Below are positions 45,086-53,533 of a stretch of DNA of 54,986 bases, piece after piece. How positions within the stretch are numbered: position 1 is the stretch's first letter; every line of letters starts with the position of its first letter. The notes beneath the pieces are model-generated. The model was not told the origin of the DNA, searched no databases, and saw only the letters and a list, made by a program, of their open reading frames with translations. Both the position numbers and the translations under genes were made by a program. The DNA comes from Gemmatimonadota bacterium (GTDB lineage Bacteria; JAAXHH01), in NCBI GenBank assembly GCA_009838645.1, contig VXRC01000020.1, forward strand, positions 1-54,986, given 5' to 3'.

Positions 45086-45493
45086 ATGAATATGGTCATC
45101 GATACATCGGCGATTATCGCATCGGTCATGCGGGGTCCTGAACGGGATGCCCTTGCCGAAGCGGCTTCGGGTCATGTCCTCATCGCGCCGGGATTCGTAC
45201 GGTGGGAAGTCTGCCAGGCCTTGTCCGTCATGATTCGGCAGAAAGGTATAGACGTCGTGGAAGCGCGAAGAGGGATGGAGATCCTGGATAATATACCCTT
45301 GCGTTACGTGGACGTGGACATGGAGCAGGTTCTTTCGATCGCGTCTCGAATGAAGGGGGTGGCGGCAGACGCGTTTCTGCTGGAGACCGCCGTCAGGTAC
45401 AACGCGCCGCTGTTGACCCTGGACCGGTCGTTGGGCCGCGCCGCGGAGTCGCTCGGTATTGACGTGGTGCGAATGGGAAATCAGGGGGGCTGA
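45086..45493 (+). CDS. vapC: VapC-type PIN-domain toxin
   Basis: 135 residues with the PIN ligands D6 in MVIDTSAI, E41 in VRWEVCQAL, D95 in GVAADAFLL and D113 in LTLDRSL. It cuts RNA (often tRNA) when free. AAAGGAGG 7 nt upstream supports ATG 45086. The toxin precedes the antitoxin, the reverse of the common order, with 7 nt between them. Confidence 0.9.
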   Translation: MNMVIDTSAIIASVMRGPERDALAEAASGHVLIAPGFVRWEVCQALSVMIRQKGIDVVEARRGMEILDNIPLRYVDVDMEQVLSIASRMKGVAADAFLLETAVRYNAPLLTLDRSLGRAAESLGIDVVRMGNQGG

Positions 45494-45500
45494 CTACACC

Positions 45501-45740
45501 ATGGACGTATATACTTATTCCGAAGCGAGGCAGCATCTGTCGAGTTTGCTCGACGAAGCGGAATCGACCGGCAAGGTCATCATTCGCAGGAAAGATGGTC
45601 GGCGATACGCCGTCGTCCCCGAACTGCCACCCGTATCACCGCTGGATATGCCGACGGTCGAGACGAGCATCACGGTGAAGGAAATGGTCAAACTCGTGAG
45701 ACGCCAGCGCGTCAGGGGAAAAAAGAGGGGATCCGAGTGA
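45501..45740 (+). CDS. Phd/YefM-type antitoxin
   Basis: 79 residues from ATG 45501. VYTYSEARQHLSSLLDEAE followed by KVIIRRKDGRRYAVVPE is the Phd/YefM antitoxin fold, and a basic C-terminal tail follows. Autoregulation through the palindrome upstream of the toxin is expected. It is the cognate partner of the PIN toxin. The frame is open upstream to 45459 but that would overlap the toxin. Confidence 0.85.
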   Translation: MDVYTYSEARQHLSSLLDEAESTGKVIIRRKDGRRYAVVPELPPVSPLDMPTVETSITVKEMVKLVRRQRVRGKKRGSE

Positions 45741-45872
45741 GAAAAGCAGTCCGCGTTTGAGGCCGGCCCGGCCCCGTATGCGGCCCGATGGTTTGGTTTT
45801 CGTTTGCGATTTCACCCGGATGTGCGTAGATTCTACGTATTGATCGCCGTTGATTCCCCGGAGTATCCGTTC

Positions 45873-46358
45873 ATGAAAAGGCTGACCAGGCAAACCAGGC
45901 TGACCAGGCTGACCAGGCTGACCAGGCGATTCACTGTCCTCATGCTTGTTCTCTCGATGTCGTCACCGTCCCTGGCGGTTACGGCCGCGGTAGGCACGTC
46001 GTGCATCACGGCATTGGCCCCGACTCCCGCCGCGACTCCCACCGGCGGCGTGCACGCCTGTTGCGCGACGACCCCGGCACCGGTCTCATGCGCGACAGCC
46101 CATACGCCGGATACATGCGCCGAGGGGACGCTGGCCATGTCCTGCTGCAGCGTGGAGCCGGCCCCTTACCGGCAAGCCGGGACGGCCGCGCTTCCCGCAT
46201 CCGTTCCCTTTCAACCCGATCAATTGGACCTGACCACGCCGCTGCGGGGATTCCAGGTGGTTGAACCGGTGGTTCTTGTCACGCGATGGTCTTCCGACAT
46301 GGAAACCAACCGGTCTCCACCCCCATTGCGCACACTCTACTGCACCTACCTCATTTAA
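45873..46358 (+). CDS. Cys-rich exported protein upstream of the Cus operon
   Basis: 161 residues from ATG 45873 (CGGAG 9 nt upstream). A basic N-terminus with LTR repeats (TRLTRLTRLTR) precedes a signal sequence (FTVLMLVLSMSSPSLAVTA). The mature part has nine or so cysteines, in HACCATT, VSCAT, DTCAEG and MSCCSV, then a plain C-terminus. Family not recognised. Its place directly before a copper/silver efflux operon suggests periplasmic metal binding (inference). Confidence 0.65.
   Translation: MKRLTRQTRLTRLTRLTRRFTVLMLVLSMSSPSLAVTAAVGTSCITALAPTPAATPTGGVHACCATTPAPVSCATAHTPDTCAEGTLAMSCCSVEPAPYRQAGTAALPASVPFQPDQLDLTTPLRGFQVVEPVVLVTRWSSDMETNRSPPPLRTLYCTYLI
45882..45926 (+). repeat. 9-bp coding tandem repeat, 5 copies
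   Basis: CTGACCAGG at 45882, 45900, 45909 and 45918, with the variant CAAACCAGG at 45891. It encodes an LTR tripeptide repeat in the N-terminus of the Cys-rich protein. Confidence 0.9.
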
Positions 46359-46461
46359 TACTCCTTTCTCCATAGCGTAACAACAGGCCGTGCGCGTAAC
46401 CCGCGACGCGTAACCGGTATCGTGTACCTGGACTTTCGGATACGTTGCTGTCCGGCTTCCG

Positions 46462-46566
46462 GTGCGTCCCGGTCGCAATGCGGTGCGTTTCCGTCGCAAT
46501 GCGGTGCGGCCGGGCCGGAGTGCGGTACTTCTCGACCGCAATGCGACGCGTCCGGTCCGGAATCTG
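46462..46566. repeat. Degenerate 21-bp tandem repeat, 5 copies
   Basis: Five units of 21 bp start at 46462, 46483, 46504, 46525 and 46546. Units 1, 2 and 4 end in CGCAATGCG. The period, a multiple of three, makes both strands read as Arg-rich heptapeptide repeats, but no ribosome site supports translation. Confidence 0.75.
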
Positions 46567-46655
46567 GCGCGGTATCCCTTCAGGGGCCGCCCATTCGCTC
46601 GCCCGGCCGTTTCAACTGGCAACCATTCATCTGTATTTAACCGAGGAACAGGCCC

Positions 46656-47936
46656 ATGTCCGTATTCCCACGATACGCGGGCGTTCTGATCGCATTACTG
46701 GCTACGTCTCTCGCCCTGGCTTCCGCCGTTCAGCCGGCCCGGTCGCAGACGCCGCGCCTCGAGGCGCTGGTCGCCGAGGCCCTGGACCGCAGCCCGGCCC
46801 TGCAGGCGGCGCGTCAGCGCAGGGCAGCGGCGGAGCACCGTCGGCCGCAGGCAGCATCCTACCCGGACCCGACATTGTCGTACACGCGGTGGCTGTCCGC
46901 CCCGGAAACGCGCGTCGGGCCTCAGCGTAACGTGCTGGCCTTCGGTCAGACGATCCCCTATCCGGGCAAACGGAGCCTGCGCGGCGACATGTCCGGAGAA
47001 GAGGCGGCGGTCGAAACCGCAGTCATCCAGTCCATCGCCCGCGATATCGCCTATGAAGTAAAGTCCGTCTACTACGATCTCTACCGGGTCGACCGGTCCC
47101 TGCGCATCCTCGAGGACTACCTGGTATTGCTGGAGACCTTCACCGCCGCCGCGGAGGAGAAGTACGCCACCGGAAGCGGTTCGCAGGCCGACGTGCTCAA
47201 GTCCCACGTGGAAGCGTCGGAGATTGTGAAGCAGCGCATTACGCTGGAAGGCGAGCGCAGCGCCCTCGCGGCCCGGCTCAACGGCGTGCTGAGCCGCCCG
47301 TCCGATTCGCCGGTCGATCCGGTGGCGTCCATTGACACCACGAGATACGCGCAGCCCGAGTCCATGGTGGTCGAACAGGCGCTGGCCGTCCGTCAGGAGC
47401 TGGATGCGGCCGACGCCCGGATCCGTCGAAACGAACTGGGCGTCCGCCTCGCCCACCTCGCCAGCCGGCCGGATTTCATGGTGCAGGGTTCCTATATCAC
47501 CGTTCCGAAAATCGGAGACCATCCGGCTTCGGACGCGGGAAAAGACGCATTCGGCGTCATGCTGAGCGTGAATATGCCTGTGTTCAGGAGTCGCACCCGG
47601 GCCGAAGTGCAGGAGGCCATGGCGCGGGTGGAAGAAAGCCGGCATGCCAGGCAGCGCATCCGGGATGCCGTCACGGCGGAAGTCGCGGGGGCCTACGGTC
47701 AGCTCAGCCATTCCGGGCGGGCCCTCGACGTCTACGAGCAGGGCCTGATCGTCCAGGCGGAAAGCAGCGTGCTGGCGACGCTGGCCGCCTACCAGACGGG
47801 GCAGATGGACTTTCTCAACCTGCTCGACGCGGAACGCATGGTGCTGCGTACCCGGCTCGGTTACGTGGCGGAAACGGCAAACTACCGCAAATACCTCAGC
47901 CAGCTGGAACGGGCCGCCGGAGGATCGCTCCCGTAG
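46656..47936 (+). CDS. cusC: CusC-like TolC-family outer-membrane efflux protein
   Basis: 426 residues. A signal peptide (VLIALLATSLALASA) precedes two repeats of the outer-membrane efflux protein family with long coiled-coil helices (ALQAARQRRAAAEHRR, then DAADARIRRNELGVRLA). It lacks a lipobox. It forms the outer channel of a tripartite RND pump with the two downstream genes. GAGGAAC lies upstream of the ATG. Spacing to the next gene is 15 nt. Confidence 0.88.
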   Translation: MSVFPRYAGVLIALLATSLALASAVQPARSQTPRLEALVAEALDRSPALQAARQRRAAAEHRRPQAASYPDPTLSYTRWLSAPETRVGPQRNVLAFGQTIPYPGKRSLRGDMSGEEAAVETAVIQSIARDIAYEVKSVYYDLYRVDRSLRILEDYLVLLETFTAAAEEKYATGSGSQADVLKSHVEASEIVKQRITLEGERSALAARLNGVLSRPSDSPVDPVASIDTTRYAQPESMVVEQALAVRQELDAADARIRRNELGVRLAHLASRPDFMVQGSYITVPKIGDHPASDAGKDAFGVMLSVNMPVFRSRTRAEVQEAMARVEESRHARQRIRDAVTAEVAGAYGQLSHSGRALDVYEQGLIVQAESSVLATLAAYQTGQMDFLNLLDAERMVLRTRLGYVAETANYRKYLSQLERAAGGSLP

Positions 47937-47951
47937 CCACAGGAGGATGTC

Positions 47952-49382
47952 ATGGGATTCGTCAAACAAACAGGCCGCGGGGCGTCTCGGTTACTGGTCT
48001 TTCTGTGGCTGGCCGCCACGGTGGCCGTCGCGCCGGCCGCAATGCTCGCCGGTTGCGGCGACCCCGAGTCGACGGGCACGTCCGAGAGCGGCGAAACGGC
48101 GCAGGTCCAGTTGTGGACGTGCGGCATGCACCCGAACGTGATCGCGGAGGAGCCCGGCCAGTGTCCGATCTGCGGGATGAACCTGACGCCGTTGAAGCGT
48201 ACGGCCGAAGCGGATGAACTGGCCGCGGGGGACGAGGCCGCGGATGACCAGGCCCCGGCCGCCGACGCGGGGCGCGAGACTGAAATGGAACACGAGCATG
48301 CGGATGATGAAATGTCCGCGGCGTCCACGGACGAATCTACCGGTACATCCGGCGGCGCGGCCATCGTGATCGACCCGGTTACCATACAGAATATCGGCGT
48401 CCAGACCGCGACCGTCCAGGAACGGCGGCTGACCCGGTCCATACGGACGGTCGGCCACCTGGACTACAACGAGGAGATGTTCTCCCGGATCAACGTCAAG
48501 TACGCGGGGTGGATCGAGAAACTGTACGTGAACGAGACGGGCCAGCAGGTCGCCGGGGGCGATCCGATGCTGGACATCTACTCGCCGGAGCTCGTTGCGG
48601 CGCAGGAAGAATACCTGCTGGCATTCCAGAACGTGAAAAACCTGGAGAACAGCACGTTCGAGAACATCACGCGCGGCGCGGAGTCGCTGCTGGACGCATC
48701 GAAGCGCCGCCTGCTCTACTGGGACGTGACCGAGGCGCAGATCCGGGAACTCGAAGAACGGGGCACGATCGCCCGGACGATGACCATTCATGCGCCTTCG
48801 AAAGGCATCGTCGTGGAGCGGATGGCCGAACTGGGCATGCGGGTCACGCCCGGCATGGACATGTACCGCATGGCCGACCTGTCCACCATCTGGGCCTTCG
48901 CCCACGTGTACGACGCGGATGCTCCGTGGCTGAGTCCGGGGCTGGCGGCCGAAATGGAACTGCCCTACAATCCGGGGAAGGTCTATCGCGGCACGATCGA
49001 TTACATCTATCCCTACCTCGACCGCGCGTCGCGGGACATCAAGATCCGGCTGGTCTTCCCCAACCGGAGTCTCGAACTGAAACCCCAGATGTACGCCAAC
49101 ATCCGCCTGTCTACCCGCAGCGTGCGGCCCGTGCTCGTGATCCCGGGCAGCGCGGTCATTCACAGCGGCGAGCGCAACGTGGTCTTCATAGCCCTCGAAG
49201 GTGGCCGGTTCGAACCGCGCGAGGTGATCCTCGGCATGGAAGGGGAGGGCGGCTACGTGCAGGCCGCGAGCGGCGTCCGCGCCGGCGACCGGGTCGTGAC
49301 TTCGGCCCAGTTCCTGATCGATTCGGAAAGCCGGCTTCAGGAGGCGATCCAGAAGATGCTCGACCACCGGATGATGCATTGA
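47952..49382 (+). CDS. cusB: CusB-like RND adaptor lipoprotein with metal-binding domain
   Basis: 476 residues, with lipobox LAGC (C35). Residues 54-80 are a heavy-metal-binding HMBD motif (WTCGMHPNVIAEEPGQCPIC). A His/Glu-rich linker leads to the membrane-fusion domain with NIGVQTATVQERRLTRSI and GWIEKLYVNETGQQV. It bridges inner and outer membrane proteins and passes Cu(I) or Ag(I). AGGAGG 6 nt upstream. The HMBD is typical of the Bacteroidota/Gemmatimonadota branch of CusB proteins. Confidence 0.92.
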   Translation: MGFVKQTGRGASRLLVFLWLAATVAVAPAAMLAGCGDPESTGTSESGETAQVQLWTCGMHPNVIAEEPGQCPICGMNLTPLKRTAEADELAAGDEAADDQAPAADAGRETEMEHEHADDEMSAASTDESTGTSGGAAIVIDPVTIQNIGVQTATVQERRLTRSIRTVGHLDYNEEMFSRINVKYAGWIEKLYVNETGQQVAGGDPMLDIYSPELVAAQEEYLLAFQNVKNLENSTFENITRGAESLLDASKRRLLYWDVTEAQIRELEERGTIARTMTIHAPSKGIVVERMAELGMRVTPGMDMYRMADLSTIWAFAHVYDADAPWLSPGLAAEMELPYNPGKVYRGTIDYIYPYLDRASRDIKIRLVFPNRSLELKPQMYANIRLSTRSVRPVLVIPGSAVIHSGERNVVFIALEGGRFEPREVILGMEGEGGYVQAASGVRAGDRVVTSAQFLIDSESRLQEAIQKMLDHRMMH

Positions 49383-49467
49383 CCGGGGCGACCGGGTCGA
49401 CCGGCCTGCACGGCCCGTTTGGCCTGCCCGTCCCTTCCGGCCCGACCGGAACTTAAAGGAATCCATC

Positions 49468-52400
49468 ATGTTGCAACGCATTATCGAATACTCCGTCAGG
49501 AACCGGTTCCTGGTGATCCTGGTCACGTTGCTGCTGATCGCGGGCGGAACCGTGGCCCTGGTGGAGATCCCGCTCGACGCCATACCGGACCTCTCGGACG
49601 TGCAGGTGATCGTCCTGACCGAGTATCCCGGCCAGGCACCCGATGTGGTGGAGGACCAGGTGACCTACCCCCTGACCACGGCCATGCTCGCGGTGCCCTA
49701 CGCGGAGACAGTCCGCGGCTACAGTTTCTTCGGGCTCAGCTTCGTGTACATCATCTTCGAGGACGGCACGGACATCTACTGGGCCCGCAGCCGCGTACTG
49801 GAGTACCTGAGCTACGTGACCGACCGCCTGCCGCCGGGCGTGAACCCCGCGCTCGGGCCCGACGCCACGGGCGTGGGTTGGGTCTACCAGTACGTGCTCC
49901 GGAGCGACCGGCACAACCTGGCGGAACTGCGGAGCATCCAGGACTGGTTTCTCCGGTACGAACTCACCTCGGTCAACGGGGTGTCCGAGGTCGCCAGCAT
50001 CGGCGGCTTCGTCAAGCAGTACCAGGTGGAGGTCGACCCCAACAAGCTGCTGGTCTACGACATACCGCTCAACCGGATCAAGACGGCGATCCAGCGAAGC
50101 AACAACGACGTGGGCGGCCGGGTCGTGGAAATGGCGGAGACCGAGTACATGGTCCGCGGGCTGGGTTACATCCAGTCCGTGGAGGATCTGGAGAACGTTG
50201 CCCTGGGCGTCGACGGATTCGGGACGCCCGTCTTCCTTCACCAGGTCGCCCGGGTCACGACGGGACCGGAACTTCGGCGGGGACTGGCGGAATGGAACGG
50301 CGAGGGAGAGATCGTCGGCGGCATCGTCGTCATGCGGTACGGCGAGAACGCCATGGAGGTCATCCGGAATGTCGAGGAGAAGCTGGAGTCGCTCAAGTCG
50401 GGCCTGCCGGAGGGCGTGGAGATCATCACGGCCTACGACCGTTCGAACCTCATCGAACGAGCCATCGACAATCTGAGCGACAAGCTGCTGGTGGAAAGCC
50501 TCATCGTCGCCCTGGTCTGCATCATCTTCCTGGTCCACTTCCGTTCGGCCCTGGTGGTCATCCTCACCCTGCCGATCAGCGTGCTCGCCGCCTTCCTCGT
50601 CATGTCCTGGCAGGGGATCAACGCCAACATCATGTCCCTGGGCGGGATCGCCATCGCCATCGGCACGCTGGTGGACGCCGCCATCGTCATGATCGAGAAC
50701 ACGCACAAGCACATGGAGCGGGACCGCGGGAAGAAGGACCACTGGCGGATCGTGCTCGACGCCGCGAAGGAAGTGGGGCCGTCTCTCTTCTACTCGCTAC
50801 TGATCATCACGCTCTCCTTCGCGCCGATCTTCGCCCTGCAGGCCCAGGAGGGCCGGCTCTTCAAGCCGCTGGCCTTTACCAAGACCTACACGATGGCCGC
50901 GGCCGCCCTGCTGGCCATCACCTTCGTGCCGGTCGTGACGGGGTACCTGGTCCGGGGCCGCCTGCTGCCGGAGCGCAGGAACCCCCTGAGCCGGCTGCTC
51001 GTCTTCCTCTACCGGCCCGTGATCCGGGCGGCGATCCGCGTGAGGTGGCTGACGGTCGGGGTCGCGGTCGTCGCCCTTTCGGCCACGTGGTATCCCCTGC
51101 AGCGGATCGGCTCCGAGTTCATGCCGCCCCTCTACGAAGGCGACCTGCTCTACATGCCCACCACGGACCCGGGCATATCGGTCACCAAGGCGCGCCAGCT
51201 CCTGCAGCAGACCGACAGGATCATCGGTTCCTTCCCGGAAGTGGACCGGGTCTTCGGAAAAGTGGGAAGGGCGGACACGGCGACCGATCCCGCGCCGCTG
51301 TCCATGATCGAGACCACCATCATGCTCAGGCCCGAGGAGGACTGGCGGCCGGGCATGACCCGCGAGGGGCTCGTGGAAGCGCTCAACGACGCCATCCAGT
51401 TCCCGGGGCTGACCAACGCGTGGACCATGCCCATCCGAACCCGGATCGACATGCTGTCCACGGGGATCCGGACCCCGGTCGGCATCAAGATCATGGGGGA
51501 CGACCTGGCCGTGCTGTCGGACCTGGCCCAGCAGGTCGCCGTCGAGCTGCAGGACCTGTCGGGGACGCTCAGCGCCTTCCCCGAGAAGACCCTGGGCGGC
51601 AACTACCTCGACTTCGAGATCGACCGCGTCGAGGCGGCCCGCTACGGGATGACCGTGGGCGACGTGCAGGACATCATCATGTCGGCGGTGGGCGGCGTGG
51701 ACGTGACCTATACGGTGGAGGGACTGGCGCGCTACCCGGTAAACATCCGCTACGCCAGGGAGTTGCGTGACGAGGTCTCGGACCTGAGGCGCGTCCTGAT
51801 CCCCACGTCCTCGGGGGCGCAGATTCCCATCAGCCAGGTGGCCGACATCCGGATCCGCAAGGGACCGTCGGGGATCAAGTCGGAGAACGCCCGGCCCACG
51901 GCCTGGGTGTATGTGGATCTCCAGGATACGGACATCGGCGCCTACGTCGAATCGGCCCGCCGGCTCATCGCGGAGCGGGTCTCGATGCCCGTGGGATACA
52001 GCATGGTGTGGAGCGGACAGTACGAGTACCTGGAACGGGCGCAGCGGCGCCTGCAGATCGTCGTTCCGGTCACCCTGGCCATCATCCTCCTGCTCCTCTA
52101 CATGAACTTCCGCAACGTGGTGGACAGCCTGATCGTCATGCTGTCGCTGCCCTTCGCGCTGGTGGGCGGCGTGTGGCTGATGTACCTGCTGGACTACGAT
52201 TTCAGCATCGCGGTGGGGGTCGGCTTTATCGCCCTGGCCGGCGTGGCGGCGGAGACGGGGGTCGTCATGCTGCTCTATCTCAAGCAGGCCTACCGGGACC
52301 GCGTCAGCCGCAACGCGCTCAACACCCGGCGGGATCTATACGAGGTGGTCATGCACGGGGCCGTGGAACGCGTGCGGCCCAAGATGATGACGGTGGCGGC

Positions 52401-52572
52401 CACCATCGCCGGCCTGATGCCTATCATGTGGGGCACGGGCACCGGTTCGGAGGTCATGCAGCGCATCGCCGCGCCCATGGTCGGCGGCATGGTGACATCC
52501 ACGGTGCTGACCCTCGTGGTCATCCCGGTCATCTACTACATGGTCAGGTCGTGGGGGTTAAGGAAGGCTTAG
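49468..52572 (+). CDS. cusA: CusA-like copper/silver RND efflux pump
   Basis: 1034 residues, twelve-membrane-segment RND plan. The TM4 charged motif GIAIAIGTLVDAAIVMIEN is of the CusA, not the CzcA, type. The three Met residues of the CusA copper site are present with identical spacing: M563 (LLYMPTT), M613 (SMIETTI) and M662 (IDMLST), matching 573/623/672 in E. coli. AAAGGAA 7 nt upstream fixes ATG 49468. It is the driving unit of the operon. CusF and a CusRS sensor are not present. Confidence 0.95.
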   Translation: MLQRIIEYSVRNRFLVILVTLLLIAGGTVALVEIPLDAIPDLSDVQVIVLTEYPGQAPDVVEDQVTYPLTTAMLAVPYAETVRGYSFFGLSFVYIIFEDGTDIYWARSRVLEYLSYVTDRLPPGVNPALGPDATGVGWVYQYVLRSDRHNLAELRSIQDWFLRYELTSVNGVSEVASIGGFVKQYQVEVDPNKLLVYDIPLNRIKTAIQRSNNDVGGRVVEMAETEYMVRGLGYIQSVEDLENVALGVDGFGTPVFLHQVARVTTGPELRRGLAEWNGEGEIVGGIVVMRYGENAMEVIRNVEEKLESLKSGLPEGVEIITAYDRSNLIERAIDNLSDKLLVESLIVALVCIIFLVHFRSALVVILTLPISVLAAFLVMSWQGINANIMSLGGIAIAIGTLVDAAIVMIENTHKHMERDRGKKDHWRIVLDAAKEVGPSLFYSLLIITLSFAPIFALQAQEGRLFKPLAFTKTYTMAAAALLAITFVPVVTGYLVRGRLLPERRNPLSRLLVFLYRPVIRAAIRVRWLTVGVAVVALSATWYPLQRIGSEFMPPLYEGDLLYMPTTDPGISVTKARQLLQQTDRIIGSFPEVDRVFGKVGRADTATDPAPLSMIETTIMLRPEEDWRPGMTREGLVEALNDAIQFPGLTNAWTMPIRTRIDMLSTGIRTPVGIKIMGDDLAVLSDLAQQVAVELQDLSGTLSAFPEKTLGGNYLDFEIDRVEAARYGMTVGDVQDIIMSAVGGVDVTYTVEGLARYPVNIRYARELRDEVSDLRRVLIPTSSGAQIPISQVADIRIRKGPSGIKSENARPTAWVYVDLQDTDIGAYVESARRLIAERVSMPVGYSMVWSGQYEYLERAQRRLQIVVPVTLAIILLLLYMNFRNVVDSLIVMLSLPFALVGGVWLMYLLDYDFSIAVGVGFIALAGVAAETGVVMLLYLKQAYRDRVSRNALNTRRDLYEVVMHGAVERVRPKMMTVAATIAGLMPIMWGTGTGSEVMQRIAAPMVGGMVTSTVLTLVVIPVIYYMVRSWGLRKA

Positions 52573-52642
52573 GGAGGGTTTTGAGAAGAACCAGTGCTTA
52601 CGCATTCAGCCAGGGGAATCAAAGGGAGGTAGATACTGACTA

Positions 52643-53533
52643 CTACGCCTGGGATCCGACATCTGTCCGCGAGCGTACGTACTCTTGGAATTCCAGGTGT
52701 CGTAAATACACCTCTATGCACCGCCGGCCGGTGACACACAGATCCAGTTCGTTTAGCGCCCGTGCGGAGTCGATGTACCGAATAGCCTGACCTTCGCCCA
52801 GCACAAGGTCATCTATGGGGACGTCGATGGGGACGATATAGAGATTCCGTATGTCCGTGCCATCGAAGAAAGTTGCCAGTAGATCGTAGTCGGACAACCG
52901 ATATCCAATCTCCTCCTCCACCTCCCGTACCAGGCCTTCTTCCGGGCTTTCGTTCTCCTCTACGTGACCCCCGATGAGGCTCCACTGGTTCGGGAAGATG
53001 ATGCGGGGATCGTCGTCGCGCAGGTTGACGAGGATGTCGCCGGCGGGGTTGACCAGCATGGCGGAAGAAATAACGGACACGGTAGGTTTTCGTGAGCGGG
53101 CGTAATCCTGGAAATCCAGGTATCTCAGGTAAACCTCTATGAAACACCGGCTGGTGACACAGAGATCCAGTTCAGTGAGCGCTCTGGCGGGGTCGATGAA
53201 CCGAATGGCCTGTCCTTCGCCCAGGATAAGGTAATCGATGGGTACATTAATTGGCGCCAGATACAAGTGCCACACATCCGCTCTGTCAAAGAATGTCGCC
53301 AGCAGACTGCGGTCGGTTACCTCGTAACCAATCTCCTCCTTCACCTCACGGATCAGGCCCTGTTCGGGGTCTTCCTTTTCTTGTGCGTACCCCCCTATGA
53401 GACTCCACTTGTTCGGGAAGATGATGCGGGGATCGTCGTCGCGGAGGTTGATGAGGATGTCGCCGTCTGAGTTGACCAGCATTGCGGAGGAGATGACGGA
53501 CACGGCTGCATCCTTCTGAACAGAGCTAATCAC
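52643..53533 (-). CDS. Tandem-NUDIX hydrolase
   Basis: 296 residues made of two NUDIX domains of about 141 residues each (starting near 11 and 152) that are strikingly similar to each other. Both have full NUDIX boxes: [20 protein letters not shown] (48-67, then IG) and [20 protein letters not shown] (189-208). NUDIX enzymes cut nucleoside diphosphate derivatives, often oxidised nucleotides. A GTG start at 53533 overlaps the mutS 3' end by 8 bp, suggesting coupling; ATG at residue 18 is an alternative start. Substrate unknown. Confidence 0.85.
   Translation of the reverse strand: MISSVQKDAAVSVISSAMLVNSDGDILINLRDDDPRIIFPNKWSLIGGYAQEKEDPEQGLIREVKEEIGYEVTDRSLLATFFDRADVWHLYLAPINVPIDYLILGEGQAIRFIDPARALTELDLCVTSRCFIEVYLRYLDFQDYARSRKPTVSVISSAMLVNPAGDILVNLRDDDPRIIFPNQWSLIGGHVEENESPEEGLVREVEEEIGYRLSDYDLLATFFDGTDIRNLYIVPIDVPIDDLVLGEGQAIRYIDSARALNELDLCVTGRRCIEVYLRHLEFQEYVRSRTDVGSQA

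Noticed and set aside
46086-46622. 178-residue minus-strand Arg-rich frame
   Set aside because: Its repeats come from the 21-bp DNA repeat and it overlaps the Cys-rich gene in reverse.
47991-49583. 530-residue open frame antisense to cusB
   Set aside because: Overlaps a clear adaptor gene and has no known-domain features.
49419-51770. 783-residue frame inside cusA in another phase
   Set aside because: It is the second-frame shadow of the strongly conserved CusA gene, rich in Gly/Arg/Pro.
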